This document shows, piece after piece, positions 12,621-23,453 of a stretch of 64,000 nucleotides of DNA (its first letter is position 1; each line of letters opens with the position of its first letter). The stretch is from Hyaloperonospora brassicae (lineage: Eukaryota; Oomycota; Peronosporomycetes; Peronosporales; Peronosporaceae). The notes under the pieces were generated by a model that was not told the DNA's origin, searched no databases, and saw only the letters and a list, made by a program, of their open reading frames with translations. The position numbers and the translations under genes were made by a program. Location: the NCBI GenBank assembly GCA_947650285.1, contig CANTFL010000553.1, forward strand, positions 124,001 through 188,000, in the 5' to 3' direction.

Positions 12621-13382
12621 ACAAGGTGAATAGACCCGTCTGCCTCTCTCACACTGGCACTCGCAGTAGTATTCTACACCGTCTCGGTGCTCTGAATTGC
12701 GGCAGTAAAAGGAGAGGCAGACTGAAGCAAGCGGTAGTCTCGAGATTCGTACGTGTATGTATCGATAAGGCCACACACTTCACTCGAAAATCACACTGTC
12801 ATCTGCACCCACACCTGAAGATCGCTCGTCAAAACGACGACTAGGGCTATGTAGGGAGTGCACCAGCAAAACTCACCTTCGCTCTAGCACCAGTAATTGC
12901 AAAAGTGAGACACACCCCTTTGTGCTCGATCCTCACGCACTCGTTGTTAGACGTATCGTAGCTGGTCGGTGGTCGCCTGGGATCGAAAAGACCTATCGGC
13001 ACTGCCCGTTCTGTCGTTGTCGGGAAACATAGACAGCTCGTCGTCCGTCTTGCCCGCTCGTGCCAAGGGCCTTTGGGTCGACCGACTTTACCCCGTCAGT
13101 GTCGTGCACAAATCCCGACTCGCGTCGGCCGTCGTGTCCCCCACTCTTCGTCCAGTTTCGCTCCTCCTCAGGTCGTCCGTCTGTCCGTCGTCTGAGCTGC
13201 ACTTGAGAGTGGCTGTCAGCCAGCCGCGCCCAGCCACACGGTCAACGTCATTCGTTCGACGCACAGAGATCAACCGCCAAAGGGGTTCCGACGGACTGGT
13301 GCTCTCCGTCCCTGGGCCGCTTTGTTTCCGCGCGGTCTTCGCTCGCGTGTCTGGACTCGCCACGGACGCGGCTGGAAGCTGA
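12621..13382. other. Boundary between transposon graveyard and gene island; MYB 5' region
   Basis: No gene is recognised. From about 12960 the base composition shifts to the GC-richer, pyrimidine-rich style of the genes that follow, so the part from about 12960 to 13382 is probably promoter and 5' leader of the MYB gene. Open frames on both strands here (12969-13382 plus, 13088 onward minus) are low-complexity Ser/Arg translations with no known domain. Confidence 0.5.
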
Positions 13383-13946
13383 ATGGGAACTGTGGCCTCT
13401 GGACACACCCTCCCAGTTCCGCCACTGCATCGCCGGTCGGACAGCAGCGACGAGGTGCACACCGACACGTCCTTGTCGCCTATGGTGAACGCACCGCGCG
13501 CACTCGGTCGTGCGGCCACGAGCCGCGAGAAGCGTGGGGTGAACGCACCAGCAACGGCAGCTGCTGCTTCCTCGTCCAAGAGGGCGAGAGGGACAAAGAC
13601 GGACGCCGAAGGAGCTGTTGCTGCGGCTGTTGCGGGTGTCGGTGACGACGCCGTTGACGACGAGATGGAGGAGGAGGAGGGCGACAAGTCGAGCCGGAAG
13701 CACCGCAAGTACGAGCGCAAGACCAAGCGCTTTATCTGGCCCGACGACCTCCATCGACTCTTTGTGGCTGCAATCTTTGACGGTGGGAGCTCCATTGTGA
13801 CTGCGATTGTAGACGAGGGCTGTTCATATAGCACTGACGCGCGTGTGTTTCTTGTGTGGTGTGCAACTGCTACTGCATCTGCTGTAGTCGGTCTGAAAAA
13901 TGCGTCGCCAAAGTCTCTCCTTGCGGTACGTTGCTGTGTTGTTGTT

Positions 13947-13977
<31 letters not shown>

Positions 13978-15499
13978 CGTTGTTGCTGTTGCTGTTCTCG
14001 TTTGTCTTGTCGCTCTTTGTACTTGTCACGTAGTAACGACACGGGGCTGTGAACACGTTGTCTGGTGTTGTGGGATGTCTTGAATGCAGCTCATGGAAGC
14101 AGCCGGGCCGGACACGGGCCTCACGACGGAGCACCTCAAGTCGCATCTGCAGAAATATCGGCTCAACTACGAGCGGTCTCGGATGCAGTTTCTCGAGTAT
14201 TATGAGCAAAGCGCCAAGCGCAACCTGAAGCGCCGGCGTCGTTGTCCGACGCAACACCACAGTCATGGGGCAGGGAGTGATGCCAAGGCGGCGACATTTG
14301 TGTTCCCTATCAGTAACTTGAAGCGCCGAAAGCAACGTGAAGGCTACAGTGACAGCAACGAGAGCGACTCGGATCCTGGCGACAGCAAGTCCGATGACAG
14401 CAGGCTGCAGGCGGATGTAAAAGGTCAGGACACGTCAGAGAGATTGTGTGCTTCGCCCATATCGAGTGGAGAAGCACATCCGCGCAGTCTCAACTACTCG
14501 CAGCTCATGCAAAGTGCACAGCAGCAGCCAGCGACCAATTGCCTGCAGCCCCCTGTACCTAATGGGCCTCTGGCGCACGCTGCGCCAACACTGGCATCCA
14601 CAAGTTTGGCTTCTGCAGCGCCTCGACGCCTGCCACCAAATTATGCTCGAGCCCAACTGAAGCAGCCTTCAGACCACGATCCTGACTTGGTGGTAGCGAC
14701 AGCCGCTGCAGGTGCATACCGTTGTCCATTAGGACAGCTACCGGGGTCTGTTGCTGGTGGAGTTGCCAGCATGCCGGAGCTTACTGATCCACAGTGGAAC
14801 ATCCTCAGCTCGCTCATGTCGCCACAGCTCGCGGGCATGAGCGGATTGTTAGGTGAGAACGGACCGTTTGCGCAAGTTGCGACGAGCGAAGCAATGGCGC
14901 GTGGCGGCAATAGCGCAGACGCGTTTACACTCCATGGCGGACCAACGGATTTACAAGTGCAGATGCACCTCGCCATGCAGGCTCAAATGAATCTCCACCG
15001 TCAAATGCTTACGCGAAAAGTGGAAGTGGCGCAGCATCTCGCTCGCCATAGCACCATGGGCGCAATGGATAGTAGCCCGGCATCAAGCGATCGAAGCCAC
15101 CCGCATGTTCATCCCAGGAGCTACGGCGAATCGTGGAACGGCACACAGCAGTTTCAGCACCAACCATACCAGCACCAGCAGCAACACGACCACTATCATC
15201 AGCAAATGAATGTGATACCTCAGCCACATCCATCCGCCTCGGTATCAAATACGCAACCACTCGTACCAGGAAGAATTGCACAACCAGACACAATTGTGGC
15301 AGCCGCGGTGACCAGTAAAGCGACGGAGATTCCAACGCCGACGGGTAGCAACGTGTCTGCGGTGGGGGTTACTGACGCAGCGGGAATGGCAACAGAGACG
15401 AAGGCTGGCGATGACGGAATCGATCTGTACCGTTGGGATCGTATCGATTTGAACGTGGCACTCGATGACGATGATCTTTTCGGCTTTTTGAAGTCGTAA
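13383..15499 (+). CDS. MYB-like (GARP/SHAQKYF class) DNA-binding regulator, 615 aa
   Basis: Predicted exons are 13383-13782, 13888-13925 and 14090-15499; the phases fit and give 615 residues. An in-frame TGA lies directly before the ATG, fixing the start. The single MYB repeat runs from W119 (KRFIWPDDLHRLFVAAIFD) across the tiny second exon (VGLKNASPKSLLA) to LTTEHLKSHLQKYR (S164-R170), so both introns cut the DNA-binding domain. It is preceded by a Ser/Ala-rich and acidic stretch (residues 55-100) and a basic cluster (KHRKYERKTK). The long C-terminal part is Gln/His-rich near 480-540 and ends in an acidic-hydrophobic tail, DDDDLFGFLKS, that could be an activation patch. Likely a nuclear transcription factor; targets are unknown. 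The domain call is secure, the role is by family. Confidence 0.88.
13937..13995 (+). repeat. GTT microsatellite in MYB intron 2
   Basis: About eighteen near-perfect TTG/GTT units run through the second intron of the MYB gene, with one interruption (TTTTG) and a TCG change near the end. Translated, it gives false poly-Val or poly-Gln frames on both strands. Confidence 0.9.
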
Positions 15500-15895
15500 G
15501 CGTGTCATTTGTAGAGCAACGGGACTCATGTACGAATGAAAGCGCTACGGAAGCACAAGTGACAAGCAGCGTCCATGTAAAAAGACAGCGGGGTATACGA
15601 TTTAGATCAGAGCAGCCGATGCACCGCCTATGGAGTGACTAATGCACGCGAATGAACAAGTTATCGACAACGGCCACGTCTTGCAACAACCTGTCATCGA
15701 AAAGGGACAAACACGAAGTCATACGCACGTCTCTTCGTTTTGTGATTGCTTACCCTCGCGGGCGCCACAGCCTTCCGCCTATTCCAACGCGACGTCCTCT
15801 TCGAGCAAATCAGACCTCCTCATGCCTACCTCCCGCATCAAGTAACACTTGTCCTGCTGCTCCAAGCGCGCTCCAACTCTTTTGTGTGTGTAAAG
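15500..15895. other. Intergenic region between convergent MYB and SmF genes
   Basis: About 400 bp between two convergent genes, presumably both 3' untranslated regions. Open frames of 60-87 codons occur but have no recognisable features. Confidence 0.5.
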
Positions 15896-16306
15896 CTACT
15901 GACTATCTGCCATAGGCTCCGTGCCCTCCGTTGGTGACTCTGTGGGTGGCTTCTCGTCGTCCAACAAACCGCGGATGAAAAGCACGTTGTTGCACCGCAC
16001 GAGTGTCTCGCCCAGATTCCCAGTGAGCTCTCCATTGATATACTCCTCCGTATTGGCCAGCTGCAAGTTCATGTACGAGTCCACAGACAGCAGCACGCCC
16101 TTGTACTCCATTCCCCACTTGAGCCGCGCGACCACTGGTTTGCCCGTGAGGTTCGTCAGGAACGGCTTGGGGTTCAGGATCAGACCGGACTGTCGAGATG
16201 GAGAACACACACACACACACACACACATAACACCGACGCGTTGGTACGATGGCCGGCTTAGTATCGCGAACACAAGAGCATCCAGGACGCTGGCGCGGTC
16301 CGCCAT
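15896..16306 (-). CDS. Small nuclear ribonucleoprotein F (SmF)
   Basis: The long last exon (16189 down to 15896) encodes [19 protein letters not shown], then [20 protein letters not shown], then [11 protein letters not shown] and [14 protein letters not shown]. These are the Sm1 and Sm2 motifs with the F-specific NPKPF start and [10 protein letters not shown] end. SmF is one of seven proteins of the Sm ring on spliceosomal U1, U2, U4 and U5 snRNAs. The first exon is short: ATG at 16306, best donor after six codons (MADRAS) at 16288, acceptor at 16190, giving about 103 residues. The donor GTCCTG is weak and the intron holds a CA microsatellite, so exon 1 is less certain than exon 2. A C-terminal extension ([16 protein letters not shown]) is longer than in short SmF proteins. 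Confidence 0.88.
   Translation of the reverse strand: MADRASVLDALVFAILSRPSYQRVGVMCVCVCVCSPSRQSGLILNPKPFLTNLTGKPVVARLKWGMEYKGVLLSVDSYMNLQLANTEEYINGELTGNLGETLVRCNNVLFIRGLLDDEKPPTESPTEGTEPMADSQ
16205..16227. repeat. AC microsatellite in SmF intron
   Basis: About eleven AC units, within the predicted intron of the SmF gene. Reading through it would add an implausible Cys-Val run to the protein, which supports the intron. Confidence 0.9.
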
Positions 16307-16466
16307 GGCGAGACACGGGGCATTGAGGCACGCACCATCTTCCGTCGCGGGACTGTTGTAAATAACCACTTCTTTTGGCCAATGAGGCGCGCGTGTTCCG
16401 TCCATACCAACTACAAGTGAGAAACTGTCCATCTATTTGTACCACGGACGGGTGGGTGGCTCTCGT

Positions 16467-17723
16467 CTATTGCTGCTGCGCGTCCAGCGTAATGACCTTT
16501 TGGTCAATGCGTGTGAGAAAGTTGCCGCGTGCTTCAGAATCGCGCACAAACACATGGAGCACGGGAATACCAGGCACAACATATGTCGCATGCGTCAACA
16601 GCTGCTGCAGCGTGCAAAAGGGCGACAGCTCGATCCAAAACGGCGTCTTGGCTTCGTGTTTCTCCTCGAGACGAACGCGCTGCACTTCTTCGTCGTCGTC
16701 CTCGTTTTCGCCGCTGAGATTGACGTGCCACTCTTTCGGCGACGAGTACGGCACGACACTATCCGCCGCAGCATAGACGACCAACTTGGACGCTACAAAC
16801 GCCTTCTCCGTGTCCCACTCGGCAAACGGACCAGTCTCTGGGAACATGTTGGCGAGGTGTTCAATCACACTGTCCTGTTCACCAAAGCACTGCACAAAGT
16901 CGGACGTGCCGTGCTGGTCGTAGAGGAAGAGCACAGGCCAGTACATGCTACCGCTCGTAGGGTCCAAGTCGGCCTTGCCTTCGTACTGTCGCACACGCTC
17001 GTCGTCGACCAAAGCTCGACCCACACGAATGCCACGCCCTGCACATAGCTTGCGGTACTTGTCCGTCGCAGCGCGGCGTTTCATGCGATCCCTCTCGCGC
17101 TGGAGCTTCTCGGCACGCATCTCCTGCAGCAAACGCCGTCCCTCGGTCTGCAACTTCAGCAACAAGGTGTTGTCTGGGTCGTGCTTGAGACCTTCCTCGC
17201 AATAGCGCAGCGTGTCCGATGGCTTGCGAAGCATCCGAGAGGCTTTAGCACCCCGGAAATACGCCTTTACGTTCGACGGGTCCAATTTGATAGCTTTGGC
17301 TGCGTCCGAGCGGCAACTTCCGTAATTCTTGAGCTCCAGCTGCACCGCGGCCCGATTGCACAGAATCTGCGACGTGAGTTGCTGCATGTCGTACGACCGA
17401 TCGCGCGCTTCCATCGGTAGCGCCAGCGCCTTGTACGCGTACGCCAGCGCGTCAGTGTAGCACTTGAGCGCGTTCGAGAAGTACCCTCGGTGCGCCTTCT
17501 TCGCGTCCGAGAACATGTCGTTGCCCTGCTTTTTCCAATGCAGCGCTAGACTCTCGGCCGTCTCGCCGTCCTCGATGAGCGCCTGGATCGCCGCTACCAT
17601 CTCGTCTCCCTCGACCACGTGGTCGTCGAACAGCGTCATGTCTGGCAGTGCGTCCATGTACGCCTGACGTGCCGCGGGGTCCCATAACTTGCTCTCGTCG
17701 ATCTCCAGGTCCACGCCGACCAT
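16467..17723 (-). CDS. TTC4/Cns1-type Hsp90 co-chaperone, 418 aa
   Basis: Single exon. The first ATG in the frame is at 17723; the frame stays open upstream without another ATG. TPR repeats cover about residues 57-190 (LALHWKKQGNDMFSDAKKAH, ILCNRAAVQLELKNYGSCRS, AIKLDPSNVKAYFRGAKASR). A basic coiled linker (residues 195-225) follows, then the C-terminal wheel domain from about 258 (MYWPVLFLYDQHGTSDFVQC and HVNLSGENEDDDEEV) to VVPGIPVLHVFVRDS near the end. That architecture is specific to TTC4 (human) and Cns1 (yeast), which bind Hsp90/Hsp70 and help client folding and translation-linked chaperoning in the cytosol. Its start lies 144 bp from the divergent BCD1 gene. Confidence 0.92.
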   Translation of the reverse strand: MVGVDLEIDESKLWDPAARQAYMDALPDMTLFDDHVVEGDEMVAAIQALIEDGETAESLALHWKKQGNDMFSDAKKAHRGYFSNALKCYTDALAYAYKALALPMEARDRSYDMQQLTSQILCNRAAVQLELKNYGSCRSDAAKAIKLDPSNVKAYFRGAKASRMLRKPSDTLRYCEEGLKHDPDNTLLLKLQTEGRRLLQEMRAEKLQRERDRMKRRAATDKYRKLCAGRGIRVGRALVDDERVRQYEGKADLDPTSGSMYWPVLFLYDQHGTSDFVQCFGEQDSVIEHLANMFPETGPFAEWDTEKAFVASKLVVYAAADSVVPYSSPKEWHVNLSGENEDDDEEVQRVRLEEKHEAKTPFWIELSPFCTLQQLLTHATYVVPGIPVLHVFVRDSEARGNFLTRIDQKVITLDAQQQ

Positions 17724-17867
17724 ACTGCGTGACCCAATGCCGCTGACCGCGTGTGACTGGCCGCCGCTCGGTCTTCGAGTGAATTCGCTTAGGTACGAAG
17801 CGCTCACCTACGCAGGCACACCTGAGCACAATGCCCTACGGCAGTTTTTGTTCGCGGATCAGGAGTG

Positions 17868-19296
17868 ATGGTCACCACGACCGACACCAGTCAGTGCGCA
17901 CTGGGCGACGCGGACGGACCGACACCGCCGCAGCTGCTGGAGACCGCCAGGACGGCCGAGTGCTGTCAGTGCAGCAAGACGGACGTCAAGTACCGCTGTC
18001 CCCGCTGTGAGCGCATCACGTGCTCGCTGTCGTGCTGCGTGGGCCACAAGAAGCAGGTACAGGCGCGCGTGGGCTGAACCAGACGAGCGCCTACGTCCGA
18101 CGACCGACTGCTCAGTGTGTAACCACGTGACGTGTCGATGTCTGATGTGTGCTTGCAGTTTGACTGCAGTGGCAAGCGCGATCGCACCAAGTTCGTGCAG
18201 CTCCAGCAGTTCACCGACGCCGATCTCTCCAGTGGTACGTCGCGGCTGATGCGATCGGTTGAACAGGCGTGTGGGGTGTGCGTGTTTGTCTCTTTTATGT
18301 GTTCATGTGATGTGTGACTGACATGATGTTTACGTACGTCGGTTCGCTGTGTGTCGATCGATCTCTCGATAGACTTTTTCTTCCTGGAAGAGGTGTCTCG
18401 CTCGACAAACAGCGCAGCACGAGCTCGGAACCACTTGAACGCGACAGCGCGGCGCTATGGAAGCAATAAGAAGCGCAAAAGTGCAACGACGGAGCAACAG
18501 AGCGGACAGCTGTCGCACTGTGTGAACCCGGACGTACCGGCCGACTGGTTGACGCGCTTTCCTGTTGCTGTGCAGCTGTTTGCCAAGCACGCGGCTGAGC
18601 GAGGCGTGGCGCTAACGATCGTTGCACCGGGCATGAGCAAACGGGCGCGCAACTCGTCGTACATGGACACGAAGAAAAAGACGATGTTTTGGCGCGTCGA
18701 GTGGCTGTTTCCTAGCGCAGAGGTGCCCGTGAATCATTTTGAGGAACGCGCGGATGAGAAGACGACACTCTACGCGCTGCTTGGCAAGTACCTTTCTCCT
18801 ACTCAGGTACGTTGAAAACACGACGTAGTGACGTTTTGACGCTTGGTACGTATCTGACGCGTGTCTGCTTGCGCTTGTGTAGGAAAATGTTGCTATACGT
18901 GGAAAGCTGAAGAAGTATGCAGTGCCTGACTGGGAAAAGCGCGTGTTGTTGCTGCTGCGAAAAGAGTTCACCCCGGCATCGTGTCCACAGTACTACCGGC
19001 TGAATGGCAACGAGAGTCTAGGAAGTAATTTGAAGCGAAAGGCGGTGGTCGAGTTTCCGGTCATCACAGTCACGTTTGTGACCGACGCCAATGAGTATCC
19101 TGTGGCTTACGATGTGATTGAGGCAATCGACTCGACCGCAGAAGGCCAGCGGTCGCATGAAGCACGGGAAGTTGAGAGCAATGGGCCAGACTGCAGGACT
19201 TGTCCAGAGTTGCCGATTACTGGCAACACAAGCAGTGTGGAGAATCCCATTTCGCGTGTCGAAGGGATTGGCAAGGAAGTAGAAGCACCTGATTAG
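17868..19296 (+). CDS. Box C/D snoRNA assembly protein BCD1 (HIT zinc finger), 370 aa
   Basis: Four exons with matching phases: 17868-18056, 18159-18234, 18373-18806 and 18883-19296; three introns of 76-138 bp, two with GTACGT donors. Residues 32-66 hold the HIT-type zinc finger (CCQCSKTDVKYRCPRC, then CERITCSLSCCVGHKKQFDC), and exon 2 continues with CSGKRDRTKFVQLQQFTDAD followed by FFFLEEVSRS, the region typical of BCD1/ZNHIT6. A basic segment (NKKRK) and a conserved C-terminal part (MFWRVEWLFP, KYLSP) follow. BCD1 is needed for early box C/D snoRNP assembly in the nucleus, with R2TP and Snu13/Nop58. The C-terminal 70 residues are low-complexity. Confidence 0.88.
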
Positions 19297-20040
19297 TCCG
19301 AAGGTGTGCTCATCGAGGAGCTCCAAGTTGCTGCACGCTAGAGACGAATGGACGCTCGGTGAATAGAATCTGTTGTAGATTTTGCACGGATTGATTTGAC
19401 GGTTTGCAGAGAAGACACTATGGTTGCTTATACTCATCTGAGCCCGGTAGGTGGATCATGACGATTTTGTGGTTAGTAGACCTTAAGCCATCGACGACGC
19501 TTACAACGGCGTAGTACTTGTGCACGGGCGTGTGGCGTCTCACATTGATCGACGACTTACATCAATACAATTTACAATAAGCCTTTTGGTGTTTAAGCGA
19601 ACGCAAGCGTAGACAACGTGGCAGCAAACGCGTACGTCCTGCGTAACCCACGTGTATTCACATGGAACAACGTGTTGCTGGTCGCTTATTGTACTGCGTG
19701 GCAAAACATATGCGTTAACTAATTGCCACCGTATAAGCTAGGCGTATTGATTAGAACGTTAGACCATCATGGCTCGTTTTCGCAAAAAAGATACAGTTTG
19801 CGTTATTCAGCGTCGACACGCACTTTCTTTGCTGCTGCATGTGACAGCGCATTATTGAGTTCAGTCCGGAACATGCAACAACAAGCGCCGCATCGACTTC
19901 ACTTGACGTAGAAAGCGACTTAACATCCGTTTCATGCACGCTACTCTCGGCACACAAGAGGTGCCATCTACTTGATCAACAAAGCGACTGTACATCCTTT
20001 CCATCGTTTCACAAACGGCGGCCGCAGCATCCCATTCGTT
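19297..20040. other. Intergenic region between convergent BCD1 and CS-domain genes
   Basis: No coding potential recognised; only short frames. Probably 3' untranslated sequence of both neighbours plus spacer. Confidence 0.5.
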
Positions 20041-20908
20041 CTAGTCGTAGAACGCGTCATCGTACTCAATGTGGTCCTCCATCTTCTTGGCGGCTCCGTT
20101 CAAGGATCTCCACGGTATCTCCTGCGCTTTTGTGAGAACGATCGTCAGGGTGTCCTTGTCCGACTCCCACGTCACGTCCGTGATCTCCTGAAACAAGGTC
20201 TGGATCACAAGGCTCTTGGCTCGAGCACCACCAGATGCTTTGAGCAGACTCATCGACAGCGACATGTTGGTCCAATCCTAGCGACCCAAGCAATTGTATC
20301 AGCACACGTCGCAGCATCAATCCGACACCAATCAAGCATCACGTACCATCTTCAGATGCTCGTCCTTCATGTTCGTGACGACATCGTCCGTCAGGTAAAT
20401 GCTACATCAACAAAAACCGCACCACATTATCAGTACCACAAAAACAAACATCACAACAGCCAGCAATCACTGCACCATTCACGACCCACCTGACGGTTTT
20501 CTTGCTATCACTCCAGCCATAAGAAGACACGGTCGCCTTGTCGTTGTTCGCTTCCAAGTGCTTGTGCACGTAAAAGTAGCTGTGCTCGCCCTTCTTGATC
20601 CGCTTCTCGTCCGGTCCAGACACCTCGTCATCCTTCTCTTCTCCTTCTTCCTCTTCTGCTTCATCTCCCTGTCCCTTCGCTTCCTCTCGAATCGACTCCA
20701 TGTTGACGTTCTTTTTCTTCAGCGCCGCATTGACTCGTGCAGAGAACCGCCAGAGCATCACAGTCAGCACGACCACCGCAACGCTGAGCGCCAGCTGCTC
20801 CAGGAACCCCGTGTTGAGCTTCAGCTTTCCCCATGGCGTCACGAGACTCATGTCGCCCGTTACCGCGCGACGGACGTCGACAGACGGCACCGAGAAGGTC
20901 TCGCTCAT
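20041..20908 (-). CDS. Membrane-anchored CS-domain (p23/NudC-like) protein, 236 aa
   Basis: Three exons on the minus strand: 20908-20490, 20401-20347 and 20277-20041, phases consistent. Residues about 37-54 ([18 protein letters not shown]) form one membrane segment near the N-terminus. A long Glu-rich linker (residues 75-105) follows, then a fold resembling a CS domain: [40 protein letters not shown], and [20 protein letters not shown]. The W-S-D...V.I and W....D.LTI.L.K blocks are those of NudC/p23 proteins, which act as Hsp90-linked co-chaperones. I do not recognise a named orthologue. An N-terminal anchor would place the CS domain on the cytosolic face of an organelle membrane. The start is 189 bp from the divergent uS17m gene. 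Confidence 0.65.
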
Positions 20909-21097
20909 GCCGCGAGTTCTTCGCGACTTGTGACGTGGCGACGATCATGTGTTACTGGATCGAAAAGGACGGTATTTTCAGCGAATCACGCGAGACCAGA
21001 TGAGGCTCGTGTTAAATCCGAATGCACCGGCCAGCGCTCTCTGACCAGACGATCATACCAAACTCGACGGCGCTGCGACGACGCGGAGTCTGTTACG

Positions 21098-21340
21098 ATG
21101 AAGCCGCTGTTTGGGAAGATCGTGTCGAACAAGATGCAAAAGTCCGTGCTCGTGGAGGTCGCCCGCATTGTCAAGGACCCCAAGTACGGCAAATACTACA
21201 AGAAGACCAAGAAGTTTATGGCGCACGACGAGGACAACACGTGCAACATGGGCGACTTTGTGCGTCTGTCACCAACGCGCCCGCTGTCGAAACGCAAGCG
21301 CTGGAACGTCGAGGAGATCACGCGCAAGGCCGAAGTGTAG
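21098..21340 (+). CDS. Mitochondrial small ribosomal subunit protein uS17m, 80 aa
   Basis: The short single-exon protein reads [20 protein letters not shown], then [20 protein letters not shown], then [20 protein letters not shown], the conserved S17 OB-fold with G.V.S.KM.KSV.V, Y.K...K...HDE and GD.V.I...RP.SK.K. Length and basic composition match bacterial-type S17, which binds 16S-like rRNA; in a eukaryote with this sequence it should be mitochondrial (or organellar). No clear cleavable presequence is visible; many uS17m proteins also lack a long one. The same frame is open far upstream, but the ATG at 21098 gives the S17 start. Function: mitochondrial small subunit assembly. Confidence 0.88.
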   Translation: MKPLFGKIVSNKMQKSVLVEVARIVKDPKYGKYYKKTKKFMAHDEDNTCNMGDFVRLSPTRPLSKRKRWNVEEITRKAEV

Positions 21341-21707
21341 ATGCGGAGGCTGTAGTGAAGGCGGGCGCTGCATTGATTGGGCAGTTGGGGCTGTATTGCC
21401 TGCTCTTGGTAGCTGGGGCTTACAGATGCCAGGGAGCTGGCTACGCTGTGGAGCCGTGCAGATCATGACGGGGACGTAGCAGTGCACCTGGTAGCACGAC
21501 GGAGAAAGAGACAGAGGGAGTGAGATACTGTCAAAGTAAGTTAGAGTTGATGCTGTTGTGGTGTTGCACGTGGTTCTGCTGTTTCGGACGCAGGTACTGA
21601 TCCCACGCTGCTAGTCGGGCACCACCTTTTGCAGCACAAGTTATGATACGAGTATCCTAGTGACGGTCTCTACAGAGACACACCGAACGTTGAGCTTTGG
21701 ATGCAGG
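21341..21707. other. Intergenic region between convergent uS17m and TBCB
   Basis: About 370 bp with no gene recognised, presumably 3' untranslated regions of both neighbours. Confidence 0.5.
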
Positions 21708-22638
21708 CTACAGTTCGTCCTCGTCATCCGACAAGTCCGCAAACGGGTCGAGCACCGGGAAGTTGCCCACTGCCACGTTGTACGGTCGCACAAAGCCGCC
21801 GTACTTTTGCTCGCACCCGAAGTAGGTAGTGCCTTTGACAGAGCCATCGCCTTTGCCCACGGGTTCGTCGAATTGCACACCGACCCAAAAGCCAGGCGCG
21901 ATCTCTGGCACTTCACCTAGATATTGCACCTGTCCACGACGTCCACCAGGCTGCACCTCGCACCGATCCTTGACCTTCATGTGTGCGACACTATCTGGTC
22001 CTGGCAGTGTTGCCGCGTCAACAATTGGCTGAGCGACCTTCATCATCGTCTTGGGTTTCCATGCAGGGTCCTTGGCAAGCTGCTCTCTCTTGTACGCTCG
22101 CACAGACTTCTCGCCTGATCGTAGCATAGCCAGCAGAGTGACCAACACAGCGTCAAAGAACAGTCGAAAGAGTCCACAGAGTATCTATCGGCCACAAGCC
22201 ACTACACCGATGCAACAATACCGTACGTTTGTCATAGTCTTCCTCCGACATCTCGTACTTCTTGACGAGCGAGACGTCCTCGAGACCGCCTCCTCTCGAC
22301 AGCGAGAACGGATCGTTGTCCACCACATGCAGCCGCATACCGCTCTCCACACTATAGAAGCCCAACATCCGCTGGTCATCGTCCAGACGAGCGTACACGG
22401 ACCCGTCGCTACGCATGACAAGGAGCTCCATGGCGTCCGGTCTGGTGCCCGTGTGCTGGTACACCTTGTGCCGCAGCTCACCGATTGTGCCATGCAAGTC
22501 CAGTCGAATGTCCACCATCTGGAGCTCGAGGTTGCTGTGGGTGATGAGCAAGCAGACGATGCCGTCGGGCACGTTGTCGTACTGTCGCCCGTCCATGTCC
22601 GTCACGTACGCGCGCAGAGTGCGCAGGTCCTGCGCCAT
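21708..22638 (-). CDS. Tubulin-folding cofactor B (TBCB), 272 aa
   Basis: Two exons: 22638-22227 and 22114-21708, joined in phase to give EEDYDKREKSVRAYKRE across the junction, exactly the TBCB pattern. Residues 1-90 are the ubiquitin-like domain (RAYVTDMDGRQYDNVPDG, LQMVDIRLDLHGTIGELRHK). The CAP-Gly domain near the C-terminus shows GQVQYLGEVPEIAPGFWVGV, VGKGDGSVKGTTYFGC and KYGGFVRP; the tubulin-tail binding GKNDG is GKGDG here. The protein ends in an acidic DDEDEL, like the C-terminal DE-I/L tail of other TBCB proteins. TBCB works with cofactor E in alpha-tubulin folding and dimer turnover in the cytosol. Only 114 bp separate its start from the divergent GET1 gene. Confidence 0.92.
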
Positions 22639-22752
22639 GATGGCTTGTCGTTCACTTTGACGTGCGGGGGCTGCATTCGTGTGCCACACGTAAAGCAGCG
22701 GCGTCCCTAAGTACGAATGTAGCCAAGTCGCTCGCGTGCAGCCATTTGACAA

Positions 22753-23453
22753 ATGCCGCTGTGGTCGGTCCCAACGATCTCGGCGCTCGAGGTGGTCGAC
22801 GTGCTGCTGATCGCAGTCGTCATTGCCTCGATGGACGTAGCGGTGGGTGTGTGGAAAGCACGACGTCTGCAGCTGTCGTCGAGCGAGACGAAGCTGCTGG
22901 CCGAGTACAATGCGCAGGTGCGACTCGTCAATCGCCTCAATTCGGTCGAGACGTTTGTGGCTCAAGCGAAAGCGACGCGTCGGATGAATGCGCTCAAGAA
23001 GGAGCTCCAAGCGCTTGCAGGTGCGGAGTGTATGCTATCGTTGTGGTCAGGTGCTACAGAGGGTGCAACGCTGTGCTGCTGCGTTGAGACTGACGAGTGC
23101 TGCATCGATGCGGGGGTCGTTGGACAGACAAGCGGCTGGCGGAGCATGCGCCGTCGGACCTGCAGAAGCTCTTTGACCGTGTTCGAACGGTGCGTTTGCC
23201 TGTCTTGTACCAAGAGCTCGTGCCGGATAGCAAGGGTGCGACTGACTGCTGGCGTACTCTATGCGAGCGTTAGCCAGTCCTGCTGGGACTGATGATGGTG
23301 TACTACTGGAACGAGCCGCTTGTGGTGCTACCACAAGGCTACATGCTTCCGATCGAGCGACTCGTGTCGTTCCCAGGTTTCCAGCTTGGCGCTGTGTCTG
23401 CCGTAGGCTGGGCAGGCATCTGTCGTCGCATCAGCGCAAAGATCCTGAGCTAG
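22753..23453 (+). CDS. GET1/WRB-type tail-anchored protein insertion receptor, 169 aa
   Basis: Three exons fit in phase: 22753-23020, 23128-23189 and 23274-23453. The first membrane segment lies at residues about 8-30 (TISALEVVDVLLIAVVIASM). It is followed by a cytosolic coiled coil (residues 35-95: KLLAEYNAQVRLVNRLNSVE, then FVAQAKATRRMNALKKELQA), and a C-terminal membrane pair (VLLGLMMVYYWNEPLVVLP and the segment after IERLVSFPG). This is the topology and sequence pattern of Get1/WRB (CHD5 family), the ER receptor that with Get2/CAMLG takes tail-anchored proteins from Get3. The third exon uses the acceptor at 23273; the AG four bases further on would give an early stop. The overall length equals that of human WRB within a few residues. 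Confidence 0.85.

Noticed and set aside
13088..14335. A 415-residue minus-strand frame opposite the MYB gene
   Set aside because: It lies opposite the MYB exons and introns, with low-complexity Ser, Asn and Gln runs from the GTT microsatellite and no known domain. The plus strand has a clear MYB domain with fitting splice sites.
16437..17048. A 203-residue plus-strand frame opposite TTC4
   Set aside because: It is a shadow of the TTC4 gene, with no domain of its own; TTC4 is well supported.
17724..17807. A longer N-terminus for TTC4
   Set aside because: The frame is open there but has no ATG; only a GTG could start it, which is unlikely in a eukaryotic nuclear gene.
22639..23010. An upstream extension of TBCB into the GET1 first exon
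   Set aside because: The frame is open but the TBCB ubiquitin-like domain starts at the ATG at 22638, and the extension overlaps a well-supported plus-strand exon.
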